Shown piece by piece: positions 1 through 9,224 of a DNA stretch of 64,000 nt. The position numbers were made by a program, and so were the translations under genes. Numbering within the stretch: position 1 is the first letter of the stretch; the number at the start of each line of letters is the position of its first letter. The notes beneath the pieces were generated by a model. That model ran no database searches. It had not been told where the DNA came from and saw only the letters and a list, made by a program, of their open reading frames with translations. The stretch is from a candidate division CSSED10-310 bacterium (GTDB lineage Bacteria > CSSED10-310). Location: assembly GCA_016931515.1 (NCBI GenBank), contig JAFGEQ010000005.1, positions 215,617 through 279,616 on the forward strand. The letters run 5' to 3'.

Positions 1-682
1 CAGGGAAAGCTGCTTTCCTGGCGAGGTTTTCTATCTGCTTTCTGATATCACCTTCCAGTGGTGTCATTTTGTTAAATAGTGGAAGGATCATGCTCGGAGC
101 AAGCCAAAGGATGAGTATCTGGAACGCAATGACAATTCCGATTCCGAACAGCCACCAGTATGAACCTGCAGTCTCCATAAGCCAGAGCATTGACAGTAAC
201 AGGGGACCCCCCAGCAGTAATCCGACCAACGTGTTCTTAAAAAGATCGGTTAGGAATACACGCCAGGTTTTTCGGTTAAAACCAAACTGCTCTTCCAGCA
301 CAAAATCATGATAAATGGAAAACGGAAGATCGATGATTGATATGATCAACGTGTATAGAGCGAAAAAGAGCAGACCTGTCAGTATCTGATCGAATTCGAA
401 ATGACGAAGCCATGAATCGAGTGTCTGAAAACCCGCAATCAGAAAAGCCCAATGGCAGGCAATCCGGGTCAGGCGGTAAGGAATATGAAATCGGACTGCG
501 GCGAGGTTGTAGTGGATCGCTTTCCGATAGGTATCAGGATCCGTCATATCCGACAGGTGATCGGGAATGGTATTGATCCGTTTTTTCATGTATCGCGCAT
601 TGATAAACTCAAGAGCCAGTTCGAGCGATTGGCGGATCAGATACAGTAGAAGGTATGCGAGAGTGATGTACGTGAAGGTCAA
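1..682 (-). CDS. Ste24-type M48 metallopeptidase, 3' end outside window (partial)
   Basis: The 227 visible codons form the membrane-embedded N-terminal half of a Ste24/CAAX-protease-type M48 peptidase. Several hydrophobic helices are followed by the family signatures FVLEEQFGFN and LAPSMILPLFNKMTPLEG, which match the M48 N-terminal domain (PF16491-type). The zinc motif HExxH would lie beyond base 1, so catalysis cannot be verified. The start is TTG at 682, chosen because GGAGG sits 6 nt upstream and no better in-frame start is visible. The product is expected to be an integral inner-membrane zinc protease. It lies 127 bp downstream of the YgjP-like gene on the same strand and may be the distal gene of the efflux operon. 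The intervening gap holds a palindromic repeat. Confidence 0.85.
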   Translation of the reverse strand, partial: MTFTYITLAYLLLYLIRQSLELALEFINARYMKKRINTIPDHLSDMTDPDTYRKAIHYNLAAVRFHIPYRLTRIACHWAFLIAGFQTLDSWLRHFEFDQILTGLLFFALYTLIISIIDLPFSIYHDFVLEEQFGFNRKTWRVFLTDLFKNTLVGLLLGGPLLLSMLWLMETAGSYWWLFGIGIVIAFQILILWLAPSMILPLFNKMTPLEGDIRKQIENLARKAAFP

Positions 683-704
683 TGCTATCCTCCAAACCGG
701 ATGT

Positions 705-732
705 GGGGAGACCGAGTCTTGGTCATCCCGGA
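705..732 (+). repeat. Short palindromic intergenic repeat, copy 1
   Basis: GGGGAGACCGAGTCTTG at 705-721 recurs at 32857-32873 as GGGGAGACCCGGTCTTG, with 15 of 17 bases identical. In both copies the centre is self-complementary (AGAC..GTCT). The longer arms GGGgaGACC and GGTCatCCC can also pair here. It lies between the YgjP-like gene and the M48 gene. Confidence 0.5.
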
Positions 733-809
733 TGGTTTTGACGAGTTCTTATATCATGGGATTGACCGACGTGCGAGTGGTCATGAAGCGTAATGACTGT
801 CTCTGGTCA

Positions 810-1589
810 TTATCCTCGATGATTGACCGGCCTATAATAATGGAGAAGGTGAGAATTATTTATCAGCCATGACCGACCGTTTTGCCAGTCGGGACAAGTT
901 CCGGAAACCGCTTTCCAGAATTCTTTCGAGTGATTTGGATGCCGATGATGAGTCAATTCATGGATGACTACATACTCGATAACACTTGGCGGGGCTGTTA
1001 TGAGTCGCCAATTCAAACTGATTGTTTTGCTGGATGACCAGCTCGCCCATCGTGTTCTTTGGTTCCGGATTGTTATGAGGCGCACCGGTACATTCATCGC
1101 CAGGGCGATTCTGTCCACTATCGGGCATAGAACAAGCCGGCTCTGGCGAATGAGCCATTTGATGAGATGAGTCTCAATCACTTCGTCAACATCCTGGCTC
1201 CCAACCAGATGCAATTCATCTTCATGGAGATTGATTTCGGCTGCTTTTTTAGGGGGGCCATAGATCCGAACCGGCAGGACTTGCCCCATATAGGGAACTT
1301 TCTTACTCACCCCCAGATTGGAGAGGGTGGACTGATTCATGAGGCGGGATTCTTCTTCGAAACAATGTTTCAGCCATTCACTTTTCTTCAGGACAATTGT
1401 TTCGATCGAAGGAAACCGGGCTTTCCATGGAACAGTCATCGTTAAACCTTTCCCATAGTACCATTTGAGTTTAACGACACGTGCCCGTCGATCAGTGTAA
1501 ATCATGTAATCAAACGAACCGATAGCTGAGTCGGCACTGCCTGACTGAACCAGTTTCCTGGTGACGCGGTGCTTTTTAGCGTGTTTCAC
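810..1589 (-). CDS. YgjP-like (DUF45) zinc metallopeptidase domain protein
   Basis: This 259-residue protein ends in a YgjP/DUF45 metallopeptidase domain. The zinc motif HELTH at residues 210-214 is followed by H220 in HPNHSKEFW, the HExxH...HxxxFW arrangement of this family, which is related to SprT/WSS1 peptidases. RTRWASWSSSKTISLNWRL just before it is also a family hallmark. The N-terminal half (residues 1-130) matches the usual beta-rich region of the family. No signal peptide is visible, so it is probably cytosolic. It starts with GTG, overlaps the end of the upstream RND permease by 14 nt, and is thus co-transcribed with the efflux genes. Substrate unknown; the link to efflux may be only positional. 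Confidence 0.88.
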   Translation of the reverse strand: MKHAKKHRVTRKLVQSGSADSAIGSFDYMIYTDRRARVVKLKWYYGKGLTMTVPWKARFPSIETIVLKKSEWLKHCFEEESRLMNQSTLSNLGVSKKVPYMGQVLPVRIYGPPKKAAEINLHEDELHLVGSQDVDEVIETHLIKWLIRQSRLVLCPIVDRIALAMNVPVRLITIRNQRTRWASWSSSKTISLNWRLITAPPSVIEYVVIHELTHHRHPNHSKEFWKAVSGTCPDWQNGRSWLINNSHLLHYYRPVNHRG

Positions 1590-4500
1590 CGGAAGTCTCC
1601 GGGGTTGCAGGATAGAAGGAATGGAACCACCGTATAATTGTCTGCTGAAAATTATCCATTAGAACGTATGCGAGGGGTAGAACGAGCAGGGTCAGGAGCG
1701 TGGACGTGATCAGGCCGCCCATCACAGTGATTGCCAGCGACGAATACATTCGTGCGGACATATCGCCGGAGGCGGTTGCCATGGGTGCCAGTCCCAGGAT
1801 CGTGGTTGCCGCTGTCATCACGATGGGACGCAGCCGGTCTTCGCCTGCCTGCAGTAACGCATCCCGCCGGGTCATGCCGGCAGCACGCAGTTGGTTGATA
1901 TGATCCACCAGCACAATGGCATTATTCACGACAATACCAATCAAAATAATCAAGCCGATGTTTGCCGTAATATTGAGCTCCGATCCTGTTATTCGAAGGC
2001 TCCAGAATGCACCGACCAATGCAAAAGGGAGACTCACCAGAATCGTAAATGGGTGCAGCAGGGATTCGAACAGCGCTCCCAACAAGAGCAGAACAAGGAT
2101 TGACGCCAGCAGAAATGCCTGCCCCACTTGCTTCATACCGAGGTCGAAATCAAAAAATGTCTGCCCGAAATCCCATGAGTAGCCGGGAGGTAAAGGCATG
2201 GCCGAAAGTCTGCTTTCAATAACTTTACGGGCTTTGACCATATCGCGTTCCGCCATCTCGATCTGCATGACATGCTGGACCTTGCCGTCGATACGTTTAA
2301 TGGGTCCCGGCCCCGGTACCACACTATATTTTACAAGTGTTTTCAATGGGACCGGATGACCGTCGGATGAGAACATGCGGATATTCAGCATTCGGAATAA
2401 ACTATCCCTGTCCGATTCCTCAAGCTGCATACGAACATCTATCTCGTTTTTCCCGGTATGAAAACGAGATACTTTCCTTCCCATCAGTGCGATGCCGACG
2501 GTTTGTGCTATTTCAGCCGCCGAAATACCGTTCTGATGCGCGACATTCGGATCGATTGAAAGGTGGATCTCCTGCAGAATATTCTCATCATCCGAAGCTG
2601 TGACCTCGAGTACATCAGGTGACTGGAGCAGCCACGATTTCGAATCCTCACCTAATTGCCTGAGGATTGTGGACGAATCTCCCATGAACGTAATATCAAC
2701 GATGTTACCGGTCGATTCGCCGCCCTGCCATCCGAACGTCCATGTTACCCCAGGCATCTCCGGCAACATCTCGCGTATGCGGGATTTCACGTCTTCGTCT
2801 TTCATGAGATCTTTCCCGGATTCTCTCAAAAACATACGAAGATACCCTCTGTCTGAATCAATGCTGCTATACATATCCACCAGATCGATTTTATCCTTGT
2901 TGGCAAGCAGGATTTCCTCAAAGCGTGTCAGTACTGTCTCCCGCTGTTCCAGGTCGTAATTGATCGGAGGATTCAGGCGGATGACGAGTTGACGCATCGC
3001 GGCATTCTCCGTCATGTTGCTCGGAACACCCTTCAGCGCAATCGAAGTCGAACTCAGGATTGCAATGATTATCAGTGTTGCAATCAACTTGTGATCCAGG
3101 ATTAACGTCAGAAATTTCTGGTAGTATCGAATGATGATGGGAATAACCTTCGATTGATGCAACAGAGGTTTTTTTATCAACCGAGTGATAGCCAGAGGTA
3201 CAGCCGATAATGCAATAAACAGGGACGCAGTCAGGGAGAATGCGATTGGCAGCCCGATCTGCCGCATCCAGATTCCGAGCTCACCGGATGCAAAGATCAG
3301 TGGAAGGAAAACGATGATGGTTGTGAATGTTGAAGCGTTGATAGCTGTTCCCACCTGAGACGCTCCGAGAATTGCCGCTTGTTCCGGGTCGTGGAGCATC
3401 CGGCGGTAACGGAAGATATTTTCCGTTGACACAACGGAGTTATCCACGAGCATTCCGATGGCAAGCATCAAGCCCATCATAGTACCGATATTCAAGGAAT
3501 AACCGCAGAAATAGAGTCCTGTTACAGCTGCCAGGATGGACAGTGGTATTGAAATAACAACGATACAGGTTGTGCCGAAATCTCTCAGAAACAGATACAG
3601 GACCAGCAGTGCAAAAAGCGCTCCCCACATACCTGTGGTCAGAAGGCTGCGCAAACTGGACACGATCATATCGGATTGATCGAAAAAAACCAGGAATTTC
3701 AAACCTTTCAATTCTGGATCCCTGGCCAGATCATCGAGTGCATGCTGCACCCGCTTGCCGATTTCCACAGCGTTACCGGCTGATTCCTTGCTGACGGATA
3801 TGGTGAATCCGTTCTCCCCGTTGATATGGTGGACAGAATCTTTTTCCGGCAGACGCTGCTCCACCCGGGCGACATCACCCAGTTGCAGGATTCCGTCACC
3901 CAGCGGCAGAAGATTGAAATCGTCCGGCTCATCCAGACGGAAGCGAGTCCGGACCAGTATCTGGTTTCCGCCGTCATTCAGGGTTCCGACCGAGGGGTTC
4001 TCGTTGGAGACTGATAATACCCGGAAAAGATTGTAAATACTGATACCATGGCTCTGAATGCTGTCCAGATTCAAATCAATTTGAAGATTCTCACCGTCCA
4101 GGCCGTGAATTGTTACGGATGCGACTCCGGGTATTCTTTCAATGGCGGGTTTTACCCGATCATTGACAATCCAAAAGAGCTCCTCTACGGATTTGTCTGG
4201 TAATGCAAGCCCCATCCAAAGTATCGGTATATCATCGCTTTTCTGACGAAACAGGCGGATGGTTCCGATTTCATCGGGAAAATCGGCTTTCGCCCGATCG
4301 ATAGCATCCCGAGCTTCAAGATAGGCATTATCCATATCGGCATCATCGTTGAACTGGATGTTGACATTGCATCCCATTGTCGACGAGGTCATGATGATTC
4401 TCTTGATCGACCGCATCAGCTTCAACTGCTCCTCCAGCGGCCGCGCAATGGCTTTATCCACTTCTTCCGGGGTGGAGTTCGGATATGGCACGTTCAGCCA

Positions 4501-4659
4501 CATCCACGGGCTGGATGTTTCCGGAGCGAACTCCAATGGCAGCTGGATCAGCGCAAACAACCCGATCACGAGGATACACAGACAACTCATCACCGCCGTG
4601 ACAGGGCGGTGATGTGCCCAGCGCGGGAGCGGATGAATAAACGTCCGTTCGGTGACCAT
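1576..4659 (-). CDS. RND-family efflux permease (second permease of the operon)
   Basis: At 1027 residues this is a full-length HAE1/AcrB-type RND permease of the inner membrane. TM1 lies at about 20-40, a porter domain at about 40-330, TM2-6 at about 340-490, then the mirrored second half. TM4 carries GMLVDNS with D406 as the likely proton-relay Asp; the neighbouring position is Asn rather than the second Asp of AcrB. It would drive proton-coupled extrusion through the adaptor and TolC-like channel encoded upstream. Its ATG immediately follows the TAA of the preceding permease, whose last codons contain its ribosome site GAGGAA. Two tandem non-identical permeases recall the MdtB/MdtC heteromeric pump. 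Substrate cannot be read from sequence. Confidence 0.93.
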   Translation of the reverse strand: MVTERTFIHPLPRWAHHRPVTAVMSCLCILVIGLFALIQLPLEFAPETSSPWMWLNVPYPNSTPEEVDKAIARPLEEQLKLMRSIKRIIMTSSTMGCNVNIQFNDDADMDNAYLEARDAIDRAKADFPDEIGTIRLFRQKSDDIPILWMGLALPDKSVEELFWIVNDRVKPAIERIPGVASVTIHGLDGENLQIDLNLDSIQSHGISIYNLFRVLSVSNENPSVGTLNDGGNQILVRTRFRLDEPDDFNLLPLGDGILQLGDVARVEQRLPEKDSVHHINGENGFTISVSKESAGNAVEIGKRVQHALDDLARDPELKGLKFLVFFDQSDMIVSSLRSLLTTGMWGALFALLVLYLFLRDFGTTCIVVISIPLSILAAVTGLYFCGYSLNIGTMMGLMLAIGMLVDNSVVSTENIFRYRRMLHDPEQAAILGASQVGTAINASTFTTIIVFLPLIFASGELGIWMRQIGLPIAFSLTASLFIALSAVPLAITRLIKKPLLHQSKVIPIIIRYYQKFLTLILDHKLIATLIIIAILSSTSIALKGVPSNMTENAAMRQLVIRLNPPINYDLEQRETVLTRFEEILLANKDKIDLVDMYSSIDSDRGYLRMFLRESGKDLMKDEDVKSRIREMLPEMPGVTWTFGWQGGESTGNIVDITFMGDSSTILRQLGEDSKSWLLQSPDVLEVTASDDENILQEIHLSIDPNVAHQNGISAAEIAQTVGIALMGRKVSRFHTGKNEIDVRMQLEESDRDSLFRMLNIRMFSSDGHPVPLKTLVKYSVVPGPGPIKRIDGKVQHVMQIEMAERDMVKARKVIESRLSAMPLPPGYSWDFGQTFFDFDLGMKQVGQAFLLASILVLLLLGALFESLLHPFTILVSLPFALVGAFWSLRITGSELNITANIGLIILIGIVVNNAIVLVDHINQLRAAGMTRRDALLQAGEDRLRPIVMTAATTILGLAPMATASGDMSARMYSSLAITVMGGLITSTLLTLLVLPLAYVLMDNFQQTIIRWFHSFYPATPETSGETR

Positions 4660-7600
4660 TTATTCCTCTGCGACCGGATACTCAGCCGGTCTGTGTCGAT
4701 AAATCAGAGAATAGACCACTGGAATCAATATCAGAGTCAGAAATGTAGATACAACCAGACCCAGTATCACCGTGATAGCCAGCGGTCGGCGGATTTCTTC
4801 ACCCGGACCGGTTGCCAGAGCCATAGGCAGCAGACCCAGGACAGTGGTCATGGCCGTCATCATAATTGGTCTCAAGCGCTGATCAGCCGCTTCAGTGATT
4901 GCCACCAACGGGTTGGATCCATTGCGAACAATTTGATTTGTGGTATCGACCAGGACGATTGCGTTATTGACGGCTATTCCGGCCAGCACGATCAAACCGA
5001 TGAAGACGACTACGGAGAGGGGTATCTGAAGAAATTCCAAACCGATCAAAACTCCGATAAAACCAAGCGGTATCGATATCAGGATGATTAGTGGCTGGAG
5101 AAGCGATTCGAATTGTGACGCCATGACCAGATAGACCAGGAAGACAGCCATGCAGAGGGCGATCAGAAGACTGGTGGCAGACTCATTCATGTCGCCGGTC
5201 TGGCCGGTGACGGCGTAGTAGATACCTGGTATATTGGGCTGCTGCGCAATCAGTGTCTGGACTTTCTCCGAGGCTCGCCGCAAATCGAGAAAAGGGGTTT
5301 CCGTCTTTACTATCGCGACTCGGCGCTGACTGACCCTGCGGATCTCGCTCGGTCCGACGGATCGGGAAATTTCTGCGACGGAACCCAGTGTGATGGGAGT
5401 CAAGGCAGTCGGATCTATAACCAGATTCCGGATATCATCCGGTGACAGATCATTTATCCTCTCGGCCCTGATGCGGATATCCACTTCCTCACCCGCCAAG
5501 CCAAAGTGTGTTGGAACATCACCTTCGATGGCATTTTGCATCGTATCGGCGGCATTGTTCGGTGTCAGTCCCAGACGGGCCAGCTTGGTGCGATTGAAGA
5601 TAACCTGGATTTCCGGGTAGCCAGATTCCATCGTGCTGCTTACATCCTTGAACGAAGGGTCCTGACGCAGCCGTTCAGCCAATAGCCGCGAGGCTGACAT
5701 GATATCATCCAGATCATTCCCCCTGACCTCCACAACAAGCGGTGTCCGAATCGTCAGCAGGGATGGGCGTCTGAACTCAAGTTTTTGAATGCCGGTTACA
5801 TCTGCCAATGATGCACGCAGAGACGCGATCACAAGAGTTTCGCTGTCGGAGTCACGGACATCAGGTTTCAAAAGCACCTGTAACGTGGCCATGTGCTCCT
5901 GTTCCGCGCCCAGTGTGGCGGTACTTGTCATATCCGAACCGATAATCGAACTGACTGTCTGGATACCCGGTATATCATTCATGAGTGTCTCTACACGGCT
6001 GACTATGTCCCGAGTCTGTTCCAGAGGGGTTCCAACAGGCATCCGAAGATCAATGAAAAATTCACCCTGCGCCATGGCAGGTATGAGATCCATTCCCAGA
6101 TTCGGGATAATGTAAAGAGCGGCCAATCCAAGAAGACAGACGACAGGGATGGGTCCTCGCAACGGGTGACGCAAAGAATATTTCAGCAACCGGCGATAAC
6201 CGATTTGAAGCACGACAAACGAGTAATTGAAGCTGCTCAGAAAGGGATGGATCACCCAGCGAATCAATCTCCAGGAGACTCTCACGATAAAGATCGGGAT
6301 GGCGATTATAATCCACGAGCCATTGACCAGTCCAACTCCGAGAATGATCAGCGTCAAACTCAGCAATGAGTAAAAGAATCGAAACGGGAACAGCAAAACA
6401 GCGGTTAACCGGCTGCTCGTGATGCGCCCGGCCGGGAGGCGATGAAATGCCGGTCCAAGGTATTTTTTTATCAGTTCTGAAGTACTGCGGGCCATATGTC
6501 CCAGCAGGAATCGCATCGTTCTCAGAATTCTGCTTGCCCGGTATCCATTCTCGTTCATCTGCCACCCTTGTCTCCAAAGACGCAGGATCGGGATGACATC
6601 ATCCGGATTGGGCTGGATGGTAATTCCGATGGATGCCACCATCGGGATGAAACTTAATGCGACCGCGAGCGAGGCCAGCAGGCTGAACGCAATCGTCCAG
6701 GCCAGATCACTGAACACCTGACCGGCAATACCTTTGACGAATACGATAGGAAAAAAAACGGCGATCGTGGTCAGTGTTGATGCGATGACTGCGGTCGTGA
6801 CCTGTTCGGTACCGGATTTTGCCGCACTGAAAGGCGTCTCCCCACTTTCACGAATTCTGAAGATATTTTCAAGGACAACGATGGAGTTATCAACCAGCAT
6901 ACCGATTCCGAGTGCAAGACCGCCTAGACTCATCAGGTTCAGACTGATATGTCTGAAATACATTAATGTGAAGGTTGCGATAATCGAAATCGGGATGGAC
7001 AAACCGATAATCAGCGTGTTTGGAACATGTCGAAGAAAGAAAAAGATTACTGCAACGGCCAGCAGGCAGCCTAACACCGCTGCCGACCGAACTTCGCTGA
7101 TAGCAGCCCGGATAAACGTGGATTGATCACTGGTGATGACCAGATCCATGCCTTTCGGTACGATGCTTGAGGATGGCTTGCTCCCGCGGTCGGGCTGCGT
7201 CTTGAAGGTCCCGGTTTCAGATCGAACCGCATCCGCCACCTTGATGATGTTGGCGTCACCTTCTTTATAAATATCGAGCAGAACACTTGCTTGGCCGTTT
7301 AACCGTGTGATTGTTTTTCGTTCAATCGGACCCCGATCGATCGTGGCAATATCTTTCAGTCGTATATCTGCTCCCTTCACCGATGCGACGACGACTTCAC
7401 CAATGTCATCCTCGGTCAAAAATTCATTCAATGTCCGAACCAGGAATCGTGAATCGCCATCTTCCAGCATTCCGCCCGGCAGATTTATATTTTCCATGCT
7501 TAATCGTCTGGAAACATCCGCGAGCGTCATGCCAAGCGCGGATAGCCGGCGTGTGTCGACATCAATTCGGATTTCTTCTTCCTCCCCGCCCATGATCCTG

Positions 7601-8109
7601 ACAGCAGCAACGCCGGGGAGAGTTTCCAACCGGGACTTCAATTCATTTTCAGCGAAAAGGTGCAGCGCGACAAGGTCATCACCTGTCAGAGCCAATTTCA
7701 TAATCGGCTCTGTTTCAGGATTATAGCGAAGGATGCGTGGTCGTTCCGCATTGTCCGGCAGAATCACAGTATCCAGCTTCTCCCTGACATCCATCAACGC
7801 CTTATCCATTGGTGTATTCCATTGAAATTCAACGATAACATCCGATAGTCCGGCCCGGGATACAGATGTAATTTGCTGAAGATTGCCGACAATTCCGAGA
7901 ACTTCTTCTACCGGCCGGGATATCAGATTTTCGATCTCTTCCGGGGGGGTACCCTCCATCTCGGTTCGGACGGTGAGGGATGGATAAGAGATATCCGGAA
8001 GCAATTTAAGTTCCAGCCGATTCAGAGAGAAGAGACCCAATACGAGTGTCCCGATAGTGACCATGAACACGGTAATCCGGCGTCGGATGGAGAAAGCAGC
8101 GATACTCAT
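4660..8109 (-). CDS. RND-family efflux permease with an extra membrane insert
   Basis: This 1149-residue RND permease is about 100 residues longer than AcrB. The N-terminal half is canonical: TM1 at 12-32, a porter domain, and TM4 with GIGMLVDNS at 401-409. Between TM6 and TM7 (residues about 500-635) sits a basic linker plus two additional hydrophobic stretches at about 568-592 and 597-619, absent from the standard 12-TM fold. The second half is again canonical. It follows the adaptor gene with a 1-nt TAATG overlap and abuts the other permease, so the two are made stoichiometrically and could heterotrimerise as in MdtBC. The insert may dock an accessory protein; that is conjecture. Confidence 0.93.
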   Translation of the reverse strand: MSIAAFSIRRRITVFMVTIGTLVLGLFSLNRLELKLLPDISYPSLTVRTEMEGTPPEEIENLISRPVEEVLGIVGNLQQITSVSRAGLSDVIVEFQWNTPMDKALMDVREKLDTVILPDNAERPRILRYNPETEPIMKLALTGDDLVALHLFAENELKSRLETLPGVAAVRIMGGEEEEIRIDVDTRRLSALGMTLADVSRRLSMENINLPGGMLEDGDSRFLVRTLNEFLTEDDIGEVVVASVKGADIRLKDIATIDRGPIERKTITRLNGQASVLLDIYKEGDANIIKVADAVRSETGTFKTQPDRGSKPSSSIVPKGMDLVITSDQSTFIRAAISEVRSAAVLGCLLAVAVIFFFLRHVPNTLIIGLSIPISIIATFTLMYFRHISLNLMSLGGLALGIGMLVDNSIVVLENIFRIRESGETPFSAAKSGTEQVTTAVIASTLTTIAVFFPIVFVKGIAGQVFSDLAWTIAFSLLASLAVALSFIPMVASIGITIQPNPDDVIPILRLWRQGWQMNENGYRASRILRTMRFLLGHMARSTSELIKKYLGPAFHRLPAGRITSSRLTAVLLFPFRFFYSLLSLTLIILGVGLVNGSWIIIAIPIFIVRVSWRLIRWVIHPFLSSFNYSFVVLQIGYRRLLKYSLRHPLRGPIPVVCLLGLAALYIIPNLGMDLIPAMAQGEFFIDLRMPVGTPLEQTRDIVSRVETLMNDIPGIQTVSSIIGSDMTSTATLGAEQEHMATLQVLLKPDVRDSDSETLVIASLRASLADVTGIQKLEFRRPSLLTIRTPLVVEVRGNDLDDIMSASRLLAERLRQDPSFKDVSSTMESGYPEIQVIFNRTKLARLGLTPNNAADTMQNAIEGDVPTHFGLAGEEVDIRIRAERINDLSPDDIRNLVIDPTALTPITLGSVAEISRSVGPSEIRRVSQRRVAIVKTETPFLDLRRASEKVQTLIAQQPNIPGIYYAVTGQTGDMNESATSLLIALCMAVFLVYLVMASQFESLLQPLIILISIPLGFIGVLIGLEFLQIPLSVVVFIGLIVLAGIAVNNAIVLVDTTNQIVRNGSNPLVAITEAADQRLRPIMMTAMTTVLGLLPMALATGPGEEIRRPLAITVILGLVVSTFLTLILIPVVYSLIYRHRPAEYPVAEE

Positions 8110-9221
8110 TACAATGCTTCCAGGCTACTTTCCAGATTTGGAGTCAGTATGGGGGTCTCCATCACTTTGACCACTTGCCCGTTTTCAAGAGTATGCTGAC
8201 CGACAATAACCAACCTGTCACCGGGCTGTAACCCGGACAGGACCTCGTATGTGTGCAGGTTCTCAAGACCCAGAGTCAGCAATCTCAGTTCAGCCTTGTC
8301 ATTGTCATCAACAACGAAAACCCGGTTTTCCTCTTTACGCCGGATCAGTGCACGTTTAGGCAACAGAACTGCCGACTCCCGATGGTCCACCAGAATTCGC
8401 ACACGGACGAACATCCCCGCAGCGAGTTCGGGAGACATCGAATCGAAAATCAGGGTCATTTTTACTGTTCCCGTTTTTATGTCGACGGAGGGATTAATCC
8501 TGAATACGGATGCGTTGAATGACTGATCAGGAATCGAATCGGGGAAAACGATTGCTTTCATACCGATCTGCACTCGACCGGCTTCGCGCTCGGGTAAAAA
8601 GACATCGATCTGCAGAGATGCCGGGTCAAAAATTTCGAAAGCGGGTGATCCGGGGCCGGCGAGGTCCCCGATACCCAGGAATTTCGCTACAACGACACCG
8701 TGAATCGGACTTTTAATGCGGGTGTTCCCCAAATCGAGCCTGGCGATCCTGTAGGCAACATCCGCATCGTCATAACGATATCCTGCATCATCAAAAGCCT
8801 CACGGCTCACCATCCGGTTTTCGAAAAGCTGTCGCGTTCTCTCCAGTTTTTCCTGAGCCTGCCTGCGTGTCACTTCGAGTTGTCTGACTCTCAATCCGGC
8901 CGCTTCGTCATCGATAACCGCCAACACCTGATCCATTCCAACCGGATCACCTTCCGCTACATCGATGCGAACGACCTGCCCTGTGGTTTTCGGATACACG
9001 ACAACATGTGAGTCGGCGTAAATGTTACTGGTTGTTTCAATGTATTCTGCAATTGTACCCTGCTCCACCGCCTGGATCTCTACGGGCGCTGCACTCTCCA
9101 CTTCTTCAGGAGTCTCCGTTTTCTCAACCGATGCCCTGCTTTCAGGACTGCGACATCCGGCAACGCCGAACGATATAATCAAGATGAGTAGTAATAACAC
9201 TCCGTTTGGCAACTTAGTCAT
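8109..9221 (-). CDS. RND periplasmic adaptor (membrane fusion) lipoprotein
   Basis: This 370-residue AcrA/MexA-type adaptor bridges the RND permeases and the outer-membrane channel. A lipoprotein signal ends in VAGC with C23 as the lipidated cysteine. Next come the lipoyl/barrel-sandwich half-motifs around residues 50-105 and 165-200 (ending in RIKSPIHGVVVAKF), separated by a coiled-coil hairpin. The beta-barrel and membrane-proximal domains occupy about 205-360 (LLPKRALI, GDRLVIVG). It lies 3 nt downstream of the TolC-like gene and overlaps the following permease by 1 nt. This is the normal length for the family, with no defects seen. Confidence 0.94.
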   Translation of the reverse strand: MTKLPNGVLLLLILIISFGVAGCRSPESRASVEKTETPEEVESAAPVEIQAVEQGTIAEYIETTSNIYADSHVVVYPKTTGQVVRIDVAEGDPVGMDQVLAVIDDEAAGLRVRQLEVTRRQAQEKLERTRQLFENRMVSREAFDDAGYRYDDADVAYRIARLDLGNTRIKSPIHGVVVAKFLGIGDLAGPGSPAFEIFDPASLQIDVFLPEREAGRVQIGMKAIVFPDSIPDQSFNASVFRINPSVDIKTGTVKMTLIFDSMSPELAAGMFVRVRILVDHRESAVLLPKRALIRRKEENRVFVVDDNDKAELRLLTLGLENLHTYEVLSGLQPGDRLVIVGQHTLENGQVVKVMETPILTPNLESSLEAL

Positions 9222-9224
9222 TCA

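Noticed and set aside
567..872. 101-codon plus-strand open frame near the left edge
   Set aside because: It is opposite the start of the M48 peptidase and lacks any domain or ribosome site.
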